From Candidatus Phascolarctobacterium caballi (lineage in GTDB: Bacteria; Bacillota; Negativicutes; Acidaminococcales; Acidaminococcaceae): DNA of 7,077 nucleotides. The stretch is taken from contig JAGHTS010000019.1 of assembly GCA_018065225.1 (NCBI GenBank), forward strand, positions 1 to 7,077, written 5' to 3'. The position numbers and the translations under genes were made by a program. This document shows, piece after piece, positions 1-6,134 of this stretch. The first letter of the stretch is position 1, and each line of letters starts with the position of its first letter. The notes beneath the pieces were generated by a model. It ran no database searches, was not told the DNA's origin, and saw nothing but the letters and a program-made list of their open reading frames with translations.

Positions 1-8
1 GTATATTA

Positions 9-36
9 TTGATTTTATTTTTAATTGTAGTATAAT
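9..36 (+). promoter_or_regulatory. Predicted sigma70/SigA promoter of the receptor-cstA-ybaK unit
   Basis: A perfect -10 hexamer TATAAT lies at 31-36, with a TTGATT -35 element (4 of 6 to consensus) at 9-14 and a 16-bp spacer. It sits about 70 bp upstream of the TTG start of the receptor gene, leaving a leader of roughly 60 nt. It is the only convincing promoter seen for the three overlapping genes that follow. The prediction rests on consensus match only. Confidence 0.6.
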
Positions 37-92
37 TTAATAAATTTAAAATGGGAGTTTATGCTTATTTTTATGATATGACTAAAAATGAC

Positions 93-98
93 AGGAGG
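93..98 (+). promoter_or_regulatory. Shine-Dalgarno site that fixes a TTG start
   Basis: A full AGGAGG lies 8 nt before the TTG at 107. The reading frame is closed by an in-frame TGA at 89-91, and no ATG or GTG lies between that stop and 107, so TTG is the only sensible start. It places the N-terminal transmembrane segment at the expected distance from the start. Confidence 0.85.
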
Positions 99-106
99 AA
101 GTTATT

Positions 107-2335
107 TTGGAAGAGATTTTTAGCTTTGTAAAAAAACATATTTATTTGACATTGGGGGTTGTTTTCTTTGCGGTAATTTGCGCAGTGCTTTCAATGTCAT
201 TTTATGCTGACAGGGAAATGCAGGAGCGTGGCAGAATACAATTTTTTGAAAACTTTGCCCGTGTGACAGAAGATCATGTTACAGATAATGACTTTGACAA
301 AAATCTAGTACTTGGCTTAGCCGAAAATATGCAAGGGGACAGTTTCAGTGACAGATGTAAAAAAATTGAACAAATGGGAAACCGGTTAAGAGACACTTAC
401 AGATTTTTTGGTGTTGCTGATAAAAATGGTGTTGTGTATACATCTACAAAGAACAATTATAATTTTGGGGACAGGGATTTCTTTCTTGCATTAAAAAACG
501 GTGAGGAAGTAATAGAAACAGATTCCAATAATTACACATCTGACGGAAAAGAAAGAATTCTGTATATGATGGCAAGTTTGAAAGATGCCAACGGAAATTT
601 TGACGGGGCGGTTTTTCTTGCGGAAAAAGCGTCTGAATCATTGGATTATATTGACGGCAGCTTTTTTAACAGTGAATTACCGGTATATTTAATCAGACCT
701 GACGGGCAGGTTGTTTCTTATAAAGGGCAACAGTTTCTTACAGATAATTTATTAAAATATTTTGAAAACTATTCAGCGGATTGCAAATTAGCGGTGGAAA
801 AAATACGTAAAAATATTGAACGCGGTGCCAACGGAATGATTATATGTGACTATGATGGCGGGTCCACCATAGCATATTATCCAGTGGAATCTATAGGACG
901 GGAAAAAGAAGATTATTTGGTGTACGTTATGTCTGATACCTTGCTGGCAGATGGCGTAAATGCGGCAATGTCCCGGCTGAACAAGTATTTGGCTTTGGGC
1001 GTTATAATTATTATGTTGTTAGTGGGTTATGTTCTTTATATTTATTTGCAGATGAATGCCAAAATAGAAAACTTGTCGTATGTGTCTCCTATTACAGGCG
1101 GTCCTAATATAGCGGCTTTACATAAAATGGTAATGGACGAAAATTGGACGGACTTTTATTTGGCAGTTATGGATATAGACGGTTATTATAAAACAATGCG
1201 GCACCGTAATTTACAGCAGATGCAAAATCTGATGGCAAAATTGTGGCACAATATAGACCATGAATTTGTTAATGAAGAGGTCAGGCTCGCTTATGTACAT
1301 AGTCATTATTTTGTGTTTGCTATTCGTAAAGATCATGACAGTTTGGGAGAACTTTTTGAAAATATTACCAAAAGTACGATTAAGTTTTGTCAGGTAAATA
1401 ATGTTGGCGTATTATACCCGCATTTTGGTGTTATGCATGTTGACAATGTGAATCAAGATATGACTAAGGATTTGGGCCGTATTGTAAGTATTGTGGTTTC
1501 TTATGATTTTGACCGCATAAATACAAATTATGTATTTTGTGACGAGGAAAAAGAAGTGCTTGAGGAACATAGTGGCAGTTTGATTTCTTATTTTGAAGAA
1601 GCGGTCAATTCTCATGCTTTTGATTTACATTACCAGCCAAAATGGAATAGGGCAGGGCAGGTTGTTGGTTGCAAAATTGTTTCTTCGTGGAAAATGGAAG
1701 ATGGAAGGGTCTTGGCGGCGGAAGAATTTTTAGGGATTTTGTCACGGCAGGGACTTTTGCCCCGGCTTGATATGATGAATTTCCGTTTGGCATGTACGCA
1801 GTTGCGGAAATGGAAAGAGGCGGGCAAAAAAATATTGCCAGTATCAGTGTTCCTTTCAGAAGCGTCATTTTATCAGGACAGTTTGGTGAATGAATATAAA
1901 TTGGTTACGGATGTTGCAGGTGTTTCGCCAAAAGATATTCAAATAGAAATTAGTGAATCTTCTTTGGTTAATGTCAGCAATATGGAAGCAATCATAAAAG
2001 ATTTCCGTGAGGCGGGATTTAATATAATTTTGGGCGATTTTATTAATGGGGTTTCCGGTTTGGCAAAAATTCCTAAAAATCTTATTGACTATTTGAGTTT
2101 GGGACGTGTTGTTGACTGGGTTGATACTGAAAACGGTTATGTTGTTTGCAAAGGCATTGTAGATATGGCGAAGAAAATCGGCTTGAAAGTTATTCTCAGC
2201 CACATCAATACAGAAGACCGCAGAAAGAAAATAGATGAAATGGATTTTGATGAAGTGGTTGGGGTATATACCGGTGTACCTTTGACAGCAGAAGAATTTA
2301 CGAAACTTTTGCAACAGAATGAGGAGTTATTATGA
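107..2335 (+). CDS. Membrane receptor: Cache-like sensor with degenerate GGDEF and EAL domains
   Basis: This 742-residue inner-membrane protein is built like a c-di-GMP receptor. It has a membrane helix at about 12-32, an extracytoplasmic Cache-like domain at about 40-285 (typical GDRDFF signature at 121-126), a second helix at about 294-316, a GGDEF-like domain at about 325-480 and an EAL-like domain at about 490-737. Both enzymatic domains look dead. The GGDEF signature is replaced by HSHYF (398-402), although the fold-start motif PITGGPN (328-334) survives. In the EAL domain YQP (509-511) and the Glu of IEISES (614) remain. However, EAL itself reads KIV (523-525), the Asn of the NLS motif is Phe (582), DDFG reads GDFI (643-646), and the Lys of the KID motif and the Glu of the AEGVE motif are absent. 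It therefore probably works by ligand sensing and protein contact, not by making or cleaving c-di-GMP. Its stop overlaps the cstA start, suggesting a shared job. Architecture is fairly sure; function is inferred. Confidence 0.85.
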   Translation: MEEIFSFVKKHIYLTLGVVFFAVICAVLSMSFYADREMQERGRIQFFENFARVTEDHVTDNDFDKNLVLGLAENMQGDSFSDRCKKIEQMGNRLRDTYRFFGVADKNGVVYTSTKNNYNFGDRDFFLALKNGEEVIETDSNNYTSDGKERILYMMASLKDANGNFDGAVFLAEKASESLDYIDGSFFNSELPVYLIRPDGQVVSYKGQQFLTDNLLKYFENYSADCKLAVEKIRKNIERGANGMIICDYDGGSTIAYYPVESIGREKEDYLVYVMSDTLLADGVNAAMSRLNKYLALGVIIIMLLVGYVLYIYLQMNAKIENLSYVSPITGGPNIAALHKMVMDENWTDFYLAVMDIDGYYKTMRHRNLQQMQNLMAKLWHNIDHEFVNEEVRLAYVHSHYFVFAIRKDHDSLGELFENITKSTIKFCQVNNVGVLYPHFGVMHVDNVNQDMTKDLGRIVSIVVSYDFDRINTNYVFCDEEKEVLEEHSGSLISYFEEAVNSHAFDLHYQPKWNRAGQVVGCKIVSSWKMEDGRVLAAEEFLGILSRQGLLPRLDMMNFRLACTQLRKWKEAGKKILPVSVFLSEASFYQDSLVNEYKLVTDVAGVSPKDIQIEISESSLVNVSNMEAIIKDFREAGFNIILGDFINGVSGLAKIPKNLIDYLSLGRVVDWVDTENGYVVCKGIVDMAKKIGLKVILSHINTEDRRKKIDEMDFDEVVGVYTGVPLTAEEFTKLLQQNEELL

Positions 2336-3969
2336 TATCGTTTATTATTGTTATTGCCTTGATATGTTTCGGTCTGGCTTACAAATATTATGGCAGATGG
2401 CTTAATCAATATTTTTTGACAGATAAAGATGAAGAAATGCCATCCATATATTTGCGGGATGATATGGATTATTTTCCGGCCCCGTTTGGGATGTTGTTTG
2501 CCCATCATTTTTCTTCTATTGCAGGTGCAGGCGCAATTATCGGGCCTGTGGTTGCAGGGGCAATGTTTGGTTGGGTGCCGGCATTGTTGTGGATTGTTTT
2601 TGGCTGTATATTTGTCGGTGGAGTACATGATATCAGTTCTTTGGCAATGTCTTTGAAACATGACGGGCTTTCTTTGGCAGAGGTTGTACAACGGACTTTT
2701 GGCAGACGTGTACATTTTTTGATACTGGTAGTTTTTTGGATTTCTTTGGTGTTGGTTGTGGCAGCATTTTTGGATTTAACCGCTATAACTTTTAATGAAG
2801 CACCGGCAGTTGGGTTTACTGTAACTTTAACAGTAATAATGGCATTTATACTTGGCATTGGTATTTATACTTTTCATATTGGTTTGAGAAATGATACGTT
2901 TTTCTTGTTGCCATTTTTCTTTTATGCGTTGTATTACGGAGCGTATGATGGCACTATTTACAAAATGTTTGACCTTTCCATCAACAATTGGCGTGTGGCA
3001 ATAGTCGGTTATTGTTATTTGGCAAGTGTTTTGCCTGTATGGCTTTTGATGGAACCCCGTGATTATATCGCATCTTTGTTTTTGTATTTCGGTATTGCTA
3101 TTGGTGTAGTGGGAATGTTTATTGTGGGGTGGCAAATGCCTACAAATATGCTGCAACCGTTTTACGGGTGGAATTCAATTAATGAAAACAGTTATTTGTG
3201 GCCTATTTTGTTTATTACAGTTGCCTGTGGTGCGGTCAGTGGCGCCCATTCTTTGATTAGCGGAGGTACAACACCAAAACAGTTGGCAAAAAAAGAACAG
3301 GCATTGTCAGTTGGTTATGGTGCAATGTTACTGGAGGGTGTAGTTGGTATTATTTCTTTGGGGACTGTAATAATAAATGGCGATTTTCTTGCCCAATCAC
3401 CGCTAAACTGTTTTGCAGTCGGCTTTGGCAGAATGGCTCAGACATTGGGATTTGAACATCATTTGGGCAGTGTTATGGGCTTTATGCTTGTTAATTGTTT
3501 GCTTTTGACAACATTAGATTGCTTGACAAGGGTGGGACGGTATCTTTTGCAGGAAATTACCCATAACCGCTTAAGCAGTTTTATGGCAACTGCGCTTACA
3601 TTGCTTGCCGCAATAGGATTAGTTGTTTTGGAAAGCAGCGGCAAAAGAATGTGGGAAGTAATTTGGCCAATGTTTGGGGCAACTAATCAGTTAATAGCAG
3701 GCATTACTTTGTTATTGGTTTGTCTATGGCTTTTGCGAATCAAGTATAAGAAAATTGCTTTTGTAGTTTTCCCGGCAATTTTTATGTTGGCAACCAGTTT
3801 TACAGCATTGGTAATGTTTGTTTGGAATGATAACAATTTAGGTTTTTTGCGGCTTTTGTCTTTCATTTTAATTTTTCTTACAATATTATTAGTTTGGGCG
3901 GTAAATGCCAAAGTCAATTTGCTTAAATTGTTGGTTGATTTTGTTAAGGGAAGGAAATTGGAAATATAA
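2332..3969 (+). CDS. cstA: CstA-family carbon-starvation transporter (short form)
   Basis: This is a polytopic inner-membrane protein of 545 residues belonging to the CstA family, whose studied members (E. coli CstA and BtsT/YjiY) are linked to peptide and pyruvate uptake under nutrient limitation. Family signatures are clear: HHFSSIAGAGAIIGP (58-72), SGAHSLISGGTTPK (303-316) followed by GYGAMLLEG, and WPMFGATNQLIAG (445-457). Hydrophobic helices fill most of the length. It is about 150 residues shorter than the roughly 700-residue E. coli proteins, but both ends look natural, so it is read as a short family form and not a truncation. Its ATG overlaps the TGA of the upstream receptor (ATGA, 4 nt), with AGGAG at 2322-2326 as ribosome site. 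Its TAA overlaps the next ATG by one base. The substrate cannot be read from sequence; pyruvate or peptides are inferred from relatives. Confidence 0.93.
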   Translation: MISFIIVIALICFGLAYKYYGRWLNQYFLTDKDEEMPSIYLRDDMDYFPAPFGMLFAHHFSSIAGAGAIIGPVVAGAMFGWVPALLWIVFGCIFVGGVHDISSLAMSLKHDGLSLAEVVQRTFGRRVHFLILVVFWISLVLVVAAFLDLTAITFNEAPAVGFTVTLTVIMAFILGIGIYTFHIGLRNDTFFLLPFFFYALYYGAYDGTIYKMFDLSINNWRVAIVGYCYLASVLPVWLLMEPRDYIASLFLYFGIAIGVVGMFIVGWQMPTNMLQPFYGWNSINENSYLWPILFITVACGAVSGAHSLISGGTTPKQLAKKEQALSVGYGAMLLEGVVGIISLGTVIINGDFLAQSPLNCFAVGFGRMAQTLGFEHHLGSVMGFMLVNCLLLTTLDCLTRVGRYLLQEITHNRLSSFMATALTLLAAIGLVVLESSGKRMWEVIWPMFGATNQLIAGITLLLVCLWLLRIKYKKIAFVVFPAIFMLATSFTALVMFVWNDNNLGFLRLLSFILIFLTILLVWAVNAKVNLLKLLVDFVKGRKLEI

Positions 3970-4442
3970 TGGCAATAGAAAAGGTTAAGAATTATTTTCA
4001 AAAATTTGGCATTGATAACAGAATTTTGGAGTTTGCCCAGTCCAGTGCAACAGTAGAATTGGCGGCACAGGCGGCAGGAACACAACCGGAACGGATTGCC
4101 AAATCGTTGACATTTATGGTGAATGACAAACCCATAATGATTGTGGCTGCCGGTGATGCAAAGGTGGATAACCAAAAATTTAAAATGGAATTTGCCACTA
4201 AAGCCAAAATGTTGACCCCTGATGAAGTTGACAATTTGATTGGTCATAGTATTGGAGGAGTTTGCCCTTTCGGTATTAATGAAGGGGTTAGCGTTTATTT
4301 GGATAAATCATTACAACGTTTTACCACAGTTTTTCCTGCTTGCGGCTCAAGTAATTCGGCGATTGAACTGACCATTGCCGAACTTGAAAAATATTCCCAG
4401 TATTTTGAAAAATGGATTGATGTTTGCAAAAATTGGAATTAA
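3969..4442 (+). CDS. YbaK/EbsC-family aminoacyl-tRNA deacylase
   Basis: This 157-residue cytoplasmic protein has the YbaK/ProX editing-domain fold. Members hydrolyse mischarged tRNAs such as Cys-tRNA(Pro) or Ala-tRNA(Pro). Visible family marks are the conserved Lys at 45 in IAKSL, the GD pair at 62-63, GGVCPFG at 96-102 and the C-terminal GSSNSAIEL segment at 126-134. Length is typical of stand-alone members. The start ATG shares its A with the cstA stop (TAATG), and GGAA lies about 12 nt upstream, so translation is probably coupled to cstA. Which mischarged tRNA it clears is not decidable here; YbaK-type Cys-tRNA(Pro) deacylase is the nearest characterised activity, but this family has several specificities. 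Its link with the receptor and transporter is positional only. Confidence 0.88.
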   Translation: MAIEKVKNYFQKFGIDNRILEFAQSSATVELAAQAAGTQPERIAKSLTFMVNDKPIMIVAAGDAKVDNQKFKMEFATKAKMLTPDEVDNLIGHSIGGVCPFGINEGVSVYLDKSLQRFTTVFPACGSSNSAIELTIAELEKYSQYFEKWIDVCKNWN

Positions 4443-4524
4443 AGATATACGCCATATTTTTGCCATACTTTTGAATTACAATCTTTTTATGATGAGTTGA
4501 GAGAGATTATTTTTACGGTTTTTG

Positions 4525-4532
4525 AAAGGTGG
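4525..4532 (+). promoter_or_regulatory. Shine-Dalgarno site favouring the ATG at 4544
   Basis: The purine run AAAGGTGG ends 11 nt before the ATG at 4544 and overlaps two in-frame GTG codons at 4529 and 4532. Those GTGs would have no ribosome site of their own, so the ATG is preferred. That start also gives a compact signal peptide (Met-Gln-Lys-Lys then a hydrophobic core). Confidence 0.65.
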
Positions 4533-4543
4533 TGCTGAAAGAA

Positions 4544-5101
4544 ATGCAAAAGAAAATATTGGCGTTATTTTTTATTTTGACAATGTTTGCTGTTCCCTGT
4601 TTTGCAGAATGGAATGATACCGAATTGGATGCAAATGCACAAATAACAGCAACAGAGATGAAATCCCGTTTGACCGAAGCAGTAACAAAAACTGTTTATG
4701 TACGTGAAGCGGAAAGTGAAGATGTAACTGCTTATGTTGATACAGCCAAAATTCCAGCTTTGGCAAAAATGATTGCTTTGAATCTTGCCCCAGACCAAAT
4801 GACTTATGTTTATACCAATGATAAAAAAACTTTTAAGGATTTGGCATCCCGTTTAAGTTATTATGCAGGACGTGAGTATGATTTTAACGGATATCGGATA
4901 ATGACTGAAAAAGAAGGAGGCAAAGTCATAAACGGCATGGAAGTTTATCGTTTGTGGGTTATGAAAGTTGACAAGCCGAAAGAAGTAATAGTACAGACAC
5001 CATATTACACAAGACCGCCGGTAGTTATTGATGTTTGGGGTTGGCCTTGGCATCATCACCATCATCATGGCCCCGGATTTCATCACAGACATCACAGATA
5101 A
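4544..5101 (+). CDS. Exported protein of unknown function with His-rich C-terminus
   Basis: I do not recognise this 185-residue protein. It begins with a signal peptide (KK, hydrophobic core at 5-17, probable cleavage after CFA at 21), so it should act outside the inner membrane. The body (22-150) is mixed alpha/beta with no motif I can name. The end is striking: a Pro/Trp-rich stretch (PPVVIDVWGWPW, 158-169) leads into six consecutive His (170-175), then GPGFHHRHHR, giving ten His in the last 16 residues. Such a tail could bind divalent metals (Zn, Ni, Cu), but no known metallochaperone domain is visible. The start is taken at ATG 4544; an upstream GTG at 4529 would add five residues. It follows ybaK by about 100 nt with no clear terminator between, and is ended by its own terminator. 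Confidence 0.8.
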   Translation: MQKKILALFFILTMFAVPCFAEWNDTELDANAQITATEMKSRLTEAVTKTVYVREAESEDVTAYVDTAKIPALAKMIALNLAPDQMTYVYTNDKKTFKDLASRLSYYAGREYDFNGYRIMTEKEGGKVINGMEVYRLWVMKVDKPKEVIVQTPYYTRPPVVIDVWGWPWHHHHHHGPGFHHRHHR

Positions 5102-5107
5102 AATATT

Positions 5108-5138
5108 AAAAGTAGGTTGATTTTAACCTACTTTTTTT
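5108..5138 (+). terminator. Rho-independent terminator after the His-rich protein gene
   Basis: A perfect 11-bp stem, AAAAGTAGGTT (5108-5118) with AACCTACTTTT (5125-5135), closes over a 6-nt loop and runs into seven T residues (5132-5138). It starts 6 nt after the TAA, so it should end transcription coming from the gene upstream. Confidence 0.88.
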
Positions 5139-5146
5139 GTTATAAT
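5117..5146 (+). promoter_or_regulatory. Predicted promoter of the hibernation factor gene
   Basis: TATAAT at 5141-5146 is a perfect -10. TTGATT at 5117-5122 is a plausible -35 (4 of 6) with an 18-bp spacer. The -35 lies inside the preceding terminator hairpin, so terminator and promoter share bases. The predicted start near 5153 gives a leader of about 37 nt. Confidence 0.6.
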
Positions 5147-5189
5147 ATGTATTTAGAAAATTAGTGGCTATTTTGAGAGGAGGGGTAAT

Positions 5190-5717
5190 ATGTCAGTTAT
5201 TGTACGCGGCAAAAATATTGAAATTACGGATGCTTTAAAAAATTATGTAGAAAAGAAAGTTGGGGTTATTACCAAACAGATAAATGTTGCGGGCGACCTT
5301 ATGGCGATGCTTTCTGTGGAAAAAGGACAACATATTGTGGAATTGACAGTACCTGCCAAAGGCATTACCTTCAGGGCACAGGAGCGGACTGGGGAAATGT
5401 ATTCCTCCATTGATTTGGTTACAGAAAAAATTTCCCGCCAAATTCACAAATTCAAAACCCGTTTGACAAGAAACAAATATGTTGAATATGGTTCGGAAGA
5501 TGTTTATCCTGATGAGCCGGAAGCAGATAAAGATTTTGCAGTAGTGCGTAACAAAAAATATACTTTGCGTCCGATGGATGTTCAGGAAGCAATTTTGCAA
5601 ATGAATATGCTTAACCACGACTTTTTCTTGTTTTTTGATGCCAATACAGAAAAGATATCTTTGGTCTATAAGCGTAAAGCGGGAGATTATGGCTTGATTG
5701 TGCCGGAAATGAAATAA
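5190..5717 (+). CDS. hpf: Ribosome hibernation promoting factor, long form
   Basis: This 175-residue cytoplasmic protein binds ribosomes in stationary phase or starvation. Long HPF places its N-terminal S30AE domain in the decoding region of the 30S subunit, and its C-terminal domain dimerises to join two ribosomes into inactive 100S particles. Here the S30AE domain covers about 1-95 (VIVRGKNIEITDALKNYVEKK at its start and a basic helix, ISRQIHKFKTRLTRNK, at its end). A charged linker covers about 96-118. The C-terminal dimerisation domain covers about 119-174, with the family hallmarks RPMDVQEAILQMNML, HDFFLFFD and YGLIVP. Length is typical of long HPF in Gram-positive lineages. AGGAGG at 5178-5183, 6 nt before the ATG, is an excellent ribosome site. 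It has its own promoter and is followed 5 nt later by a small membrane-protein gene. The assignment is firm. Confidence 0.96.
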   Translation: MSVIVRGKNIEITDALKNYVEKKVGVITKQINVAGDLMAMLSVEKGQHIVELTVPAKGITFRAQERTGEMYSSIDLVTEKISRQIHKFKTRLTRNKYVEYGSEDVYPDEPEADKDFAVVRNKKYTLRPMDVQEAILQMNMLNHDFFLFFDANTEKISLVYKRKAGDYGLIVPEMK

Positions 5718-5722
5718 TATTT

Positions 5723-6055
5723 ATGAAAAGATTTTTGATAATACTTTTAGTAATTTTATCTATCGGTGGGGCAATAGTTGTTCCGGAATTTATGATGAAT
5801 CCAAAGGATTCTGTTATGCCTGCGGAAATATCTGCTTATATTCACGAAGAATATGATAATGCAAAAGTCACGGTGGATGAATTAAAAAAAGAATTTAATG
5901 AAAACATTGGCTTTATGAAAATAGGGGCAAGTATAGTTGCACAGGAAGCGATGTACCAAATGGATGAATTGTGGACATCTGTTAAAGAAAGCGAATTTGT
6001 ACAAAATATTTCCCGGAAAATAAATGAGTATACGCAAGGTAAAACTCCTCAATAA
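5723..6055 (+). CDS. Small membrane-anchored protein of unknown function
   Basis: This 110-residue protein is not one I recognise. A Lys-Arg start and a hydrophobic stretch at about 4-21 form a signal anchor or an uncleaved signal peptide; no clear cleavage site or lipobox is seen. The remainder is charged and mostly helical in character (IHEEYDNAKVTVDELKKEF, then QEAMYQMDELWTSVKES), probably extracytoplasmic. The ATG lies 5 nt after the hpf stop and has no good Shine-Dalgarno (only a GGA about 15 nt upstream), so it is likely translated by coupling to hpf. A terminator begins inside its last codons, making hpf and this gene a two-gene transcript. Function unknown; coexpression with a starvation factor is the only hint. 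Confidence 0.75.
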   Translation: MKRFLIILLVILSIGGAIVVPEFMMNPKDSVMPAEISAYIHEEYDNAKVTVDELKKEFNENIGFMKIGASIVAQEAMYQMDELWTSVKESEFVQNISRKINEYTQGKTPQ

Positions 6056-6069
6056 AAAGAGGAGTTTTT
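6041..6069 (+). terminator. Rho-independent terminator of the hpf unit
   Basis: A 10-bp perfect stem, AAAACTCCTC (6041-6050) with GAGGAGTTTT (6059-6068), has an 8-nt loop and ends in TTTTT (6065-6069). The left arm lies within the last codons of the small membrane-protein gene, whose TAA sits in the loop. Confidence 0.85.
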
Positions 6070-6071
6070 AA

Positions 6072-6100
6072 TTGCGAATTTTATGTAAAAAAGATATAAT
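6072..6100 (+). promoter_or_regulatory. Predicted promoter of the outer-membrane protein gene
   Basis: TTGCGA (6072-6077, 4 of 6 to the -35 consensus) is followed by a 17-bp spacer and a perfect TATAAT at 6095-6100. It begins 3 nt after the T-run of the preceding terminator and lies 34 nt before the ATG. Confidence 0.65.
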
Positions 6101-6134
6101 TGTAATATTGTTATTTGAAAGGATGTAAGATTAT

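Noticed and set aside
51..131. A 26-codon open frame and a 6-codon frame (61-81) in the leader of the receptor gene, as possible leader peptides
   Set aside because: Neither has a properly spaced Shine-Dalgarno site, no attenuator-like hairpins follow, and codon content shows no regulatory amino-acid run.
2137..2715. Long minus-strand open frame across the receptor-cstA junction
   Set aside because: It lies antisense to two clearly recognised genes, has a low-complexity His/Asn/Lys-rich translation and no ribosome site; it is a shadow of AT-rich coding sequence.
3687..4247. Minus-strand open frame of 186 codons opposite cstA and the ybaK-type gene
   Set aside because: It is antisense to firmly assigned genes and shows no recognisable domain.
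4451..4472. Short direct repeat (GCCATATTTT / GCCATACTTT)
   Set aside because: Two imperfect 10-bp units in AT-rich DNA are expected by chance and show no further copies.
4443..4543. Promoter or terminator between the ybaK-type gene and the His-rich protein gene
   Set aside because: TTGCCA (4460-4465) and TATGAT (4488-4493) look promoter-like but are 22 bp apart, and TACAAT (4477-4482) has no matching -35. No stable hairpin with a T-run was found, so neither is called.
4544..4606. Lipoprotein signal in the His-rich protein (AVPC)
   Set aside because: The residues before the Cys do not fit a lipobox (no Leu at -3 and Pro at -1), while CFA followed by Glu fits ordinary signal peptidase cleavage.
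5050..5098. Hexahistidine tail as a cloning-vector artefact
   Set aside because: The run is followed by further His-rich native-looking sequence, its own stop and a terminator of the same base composition as the rest of the window.
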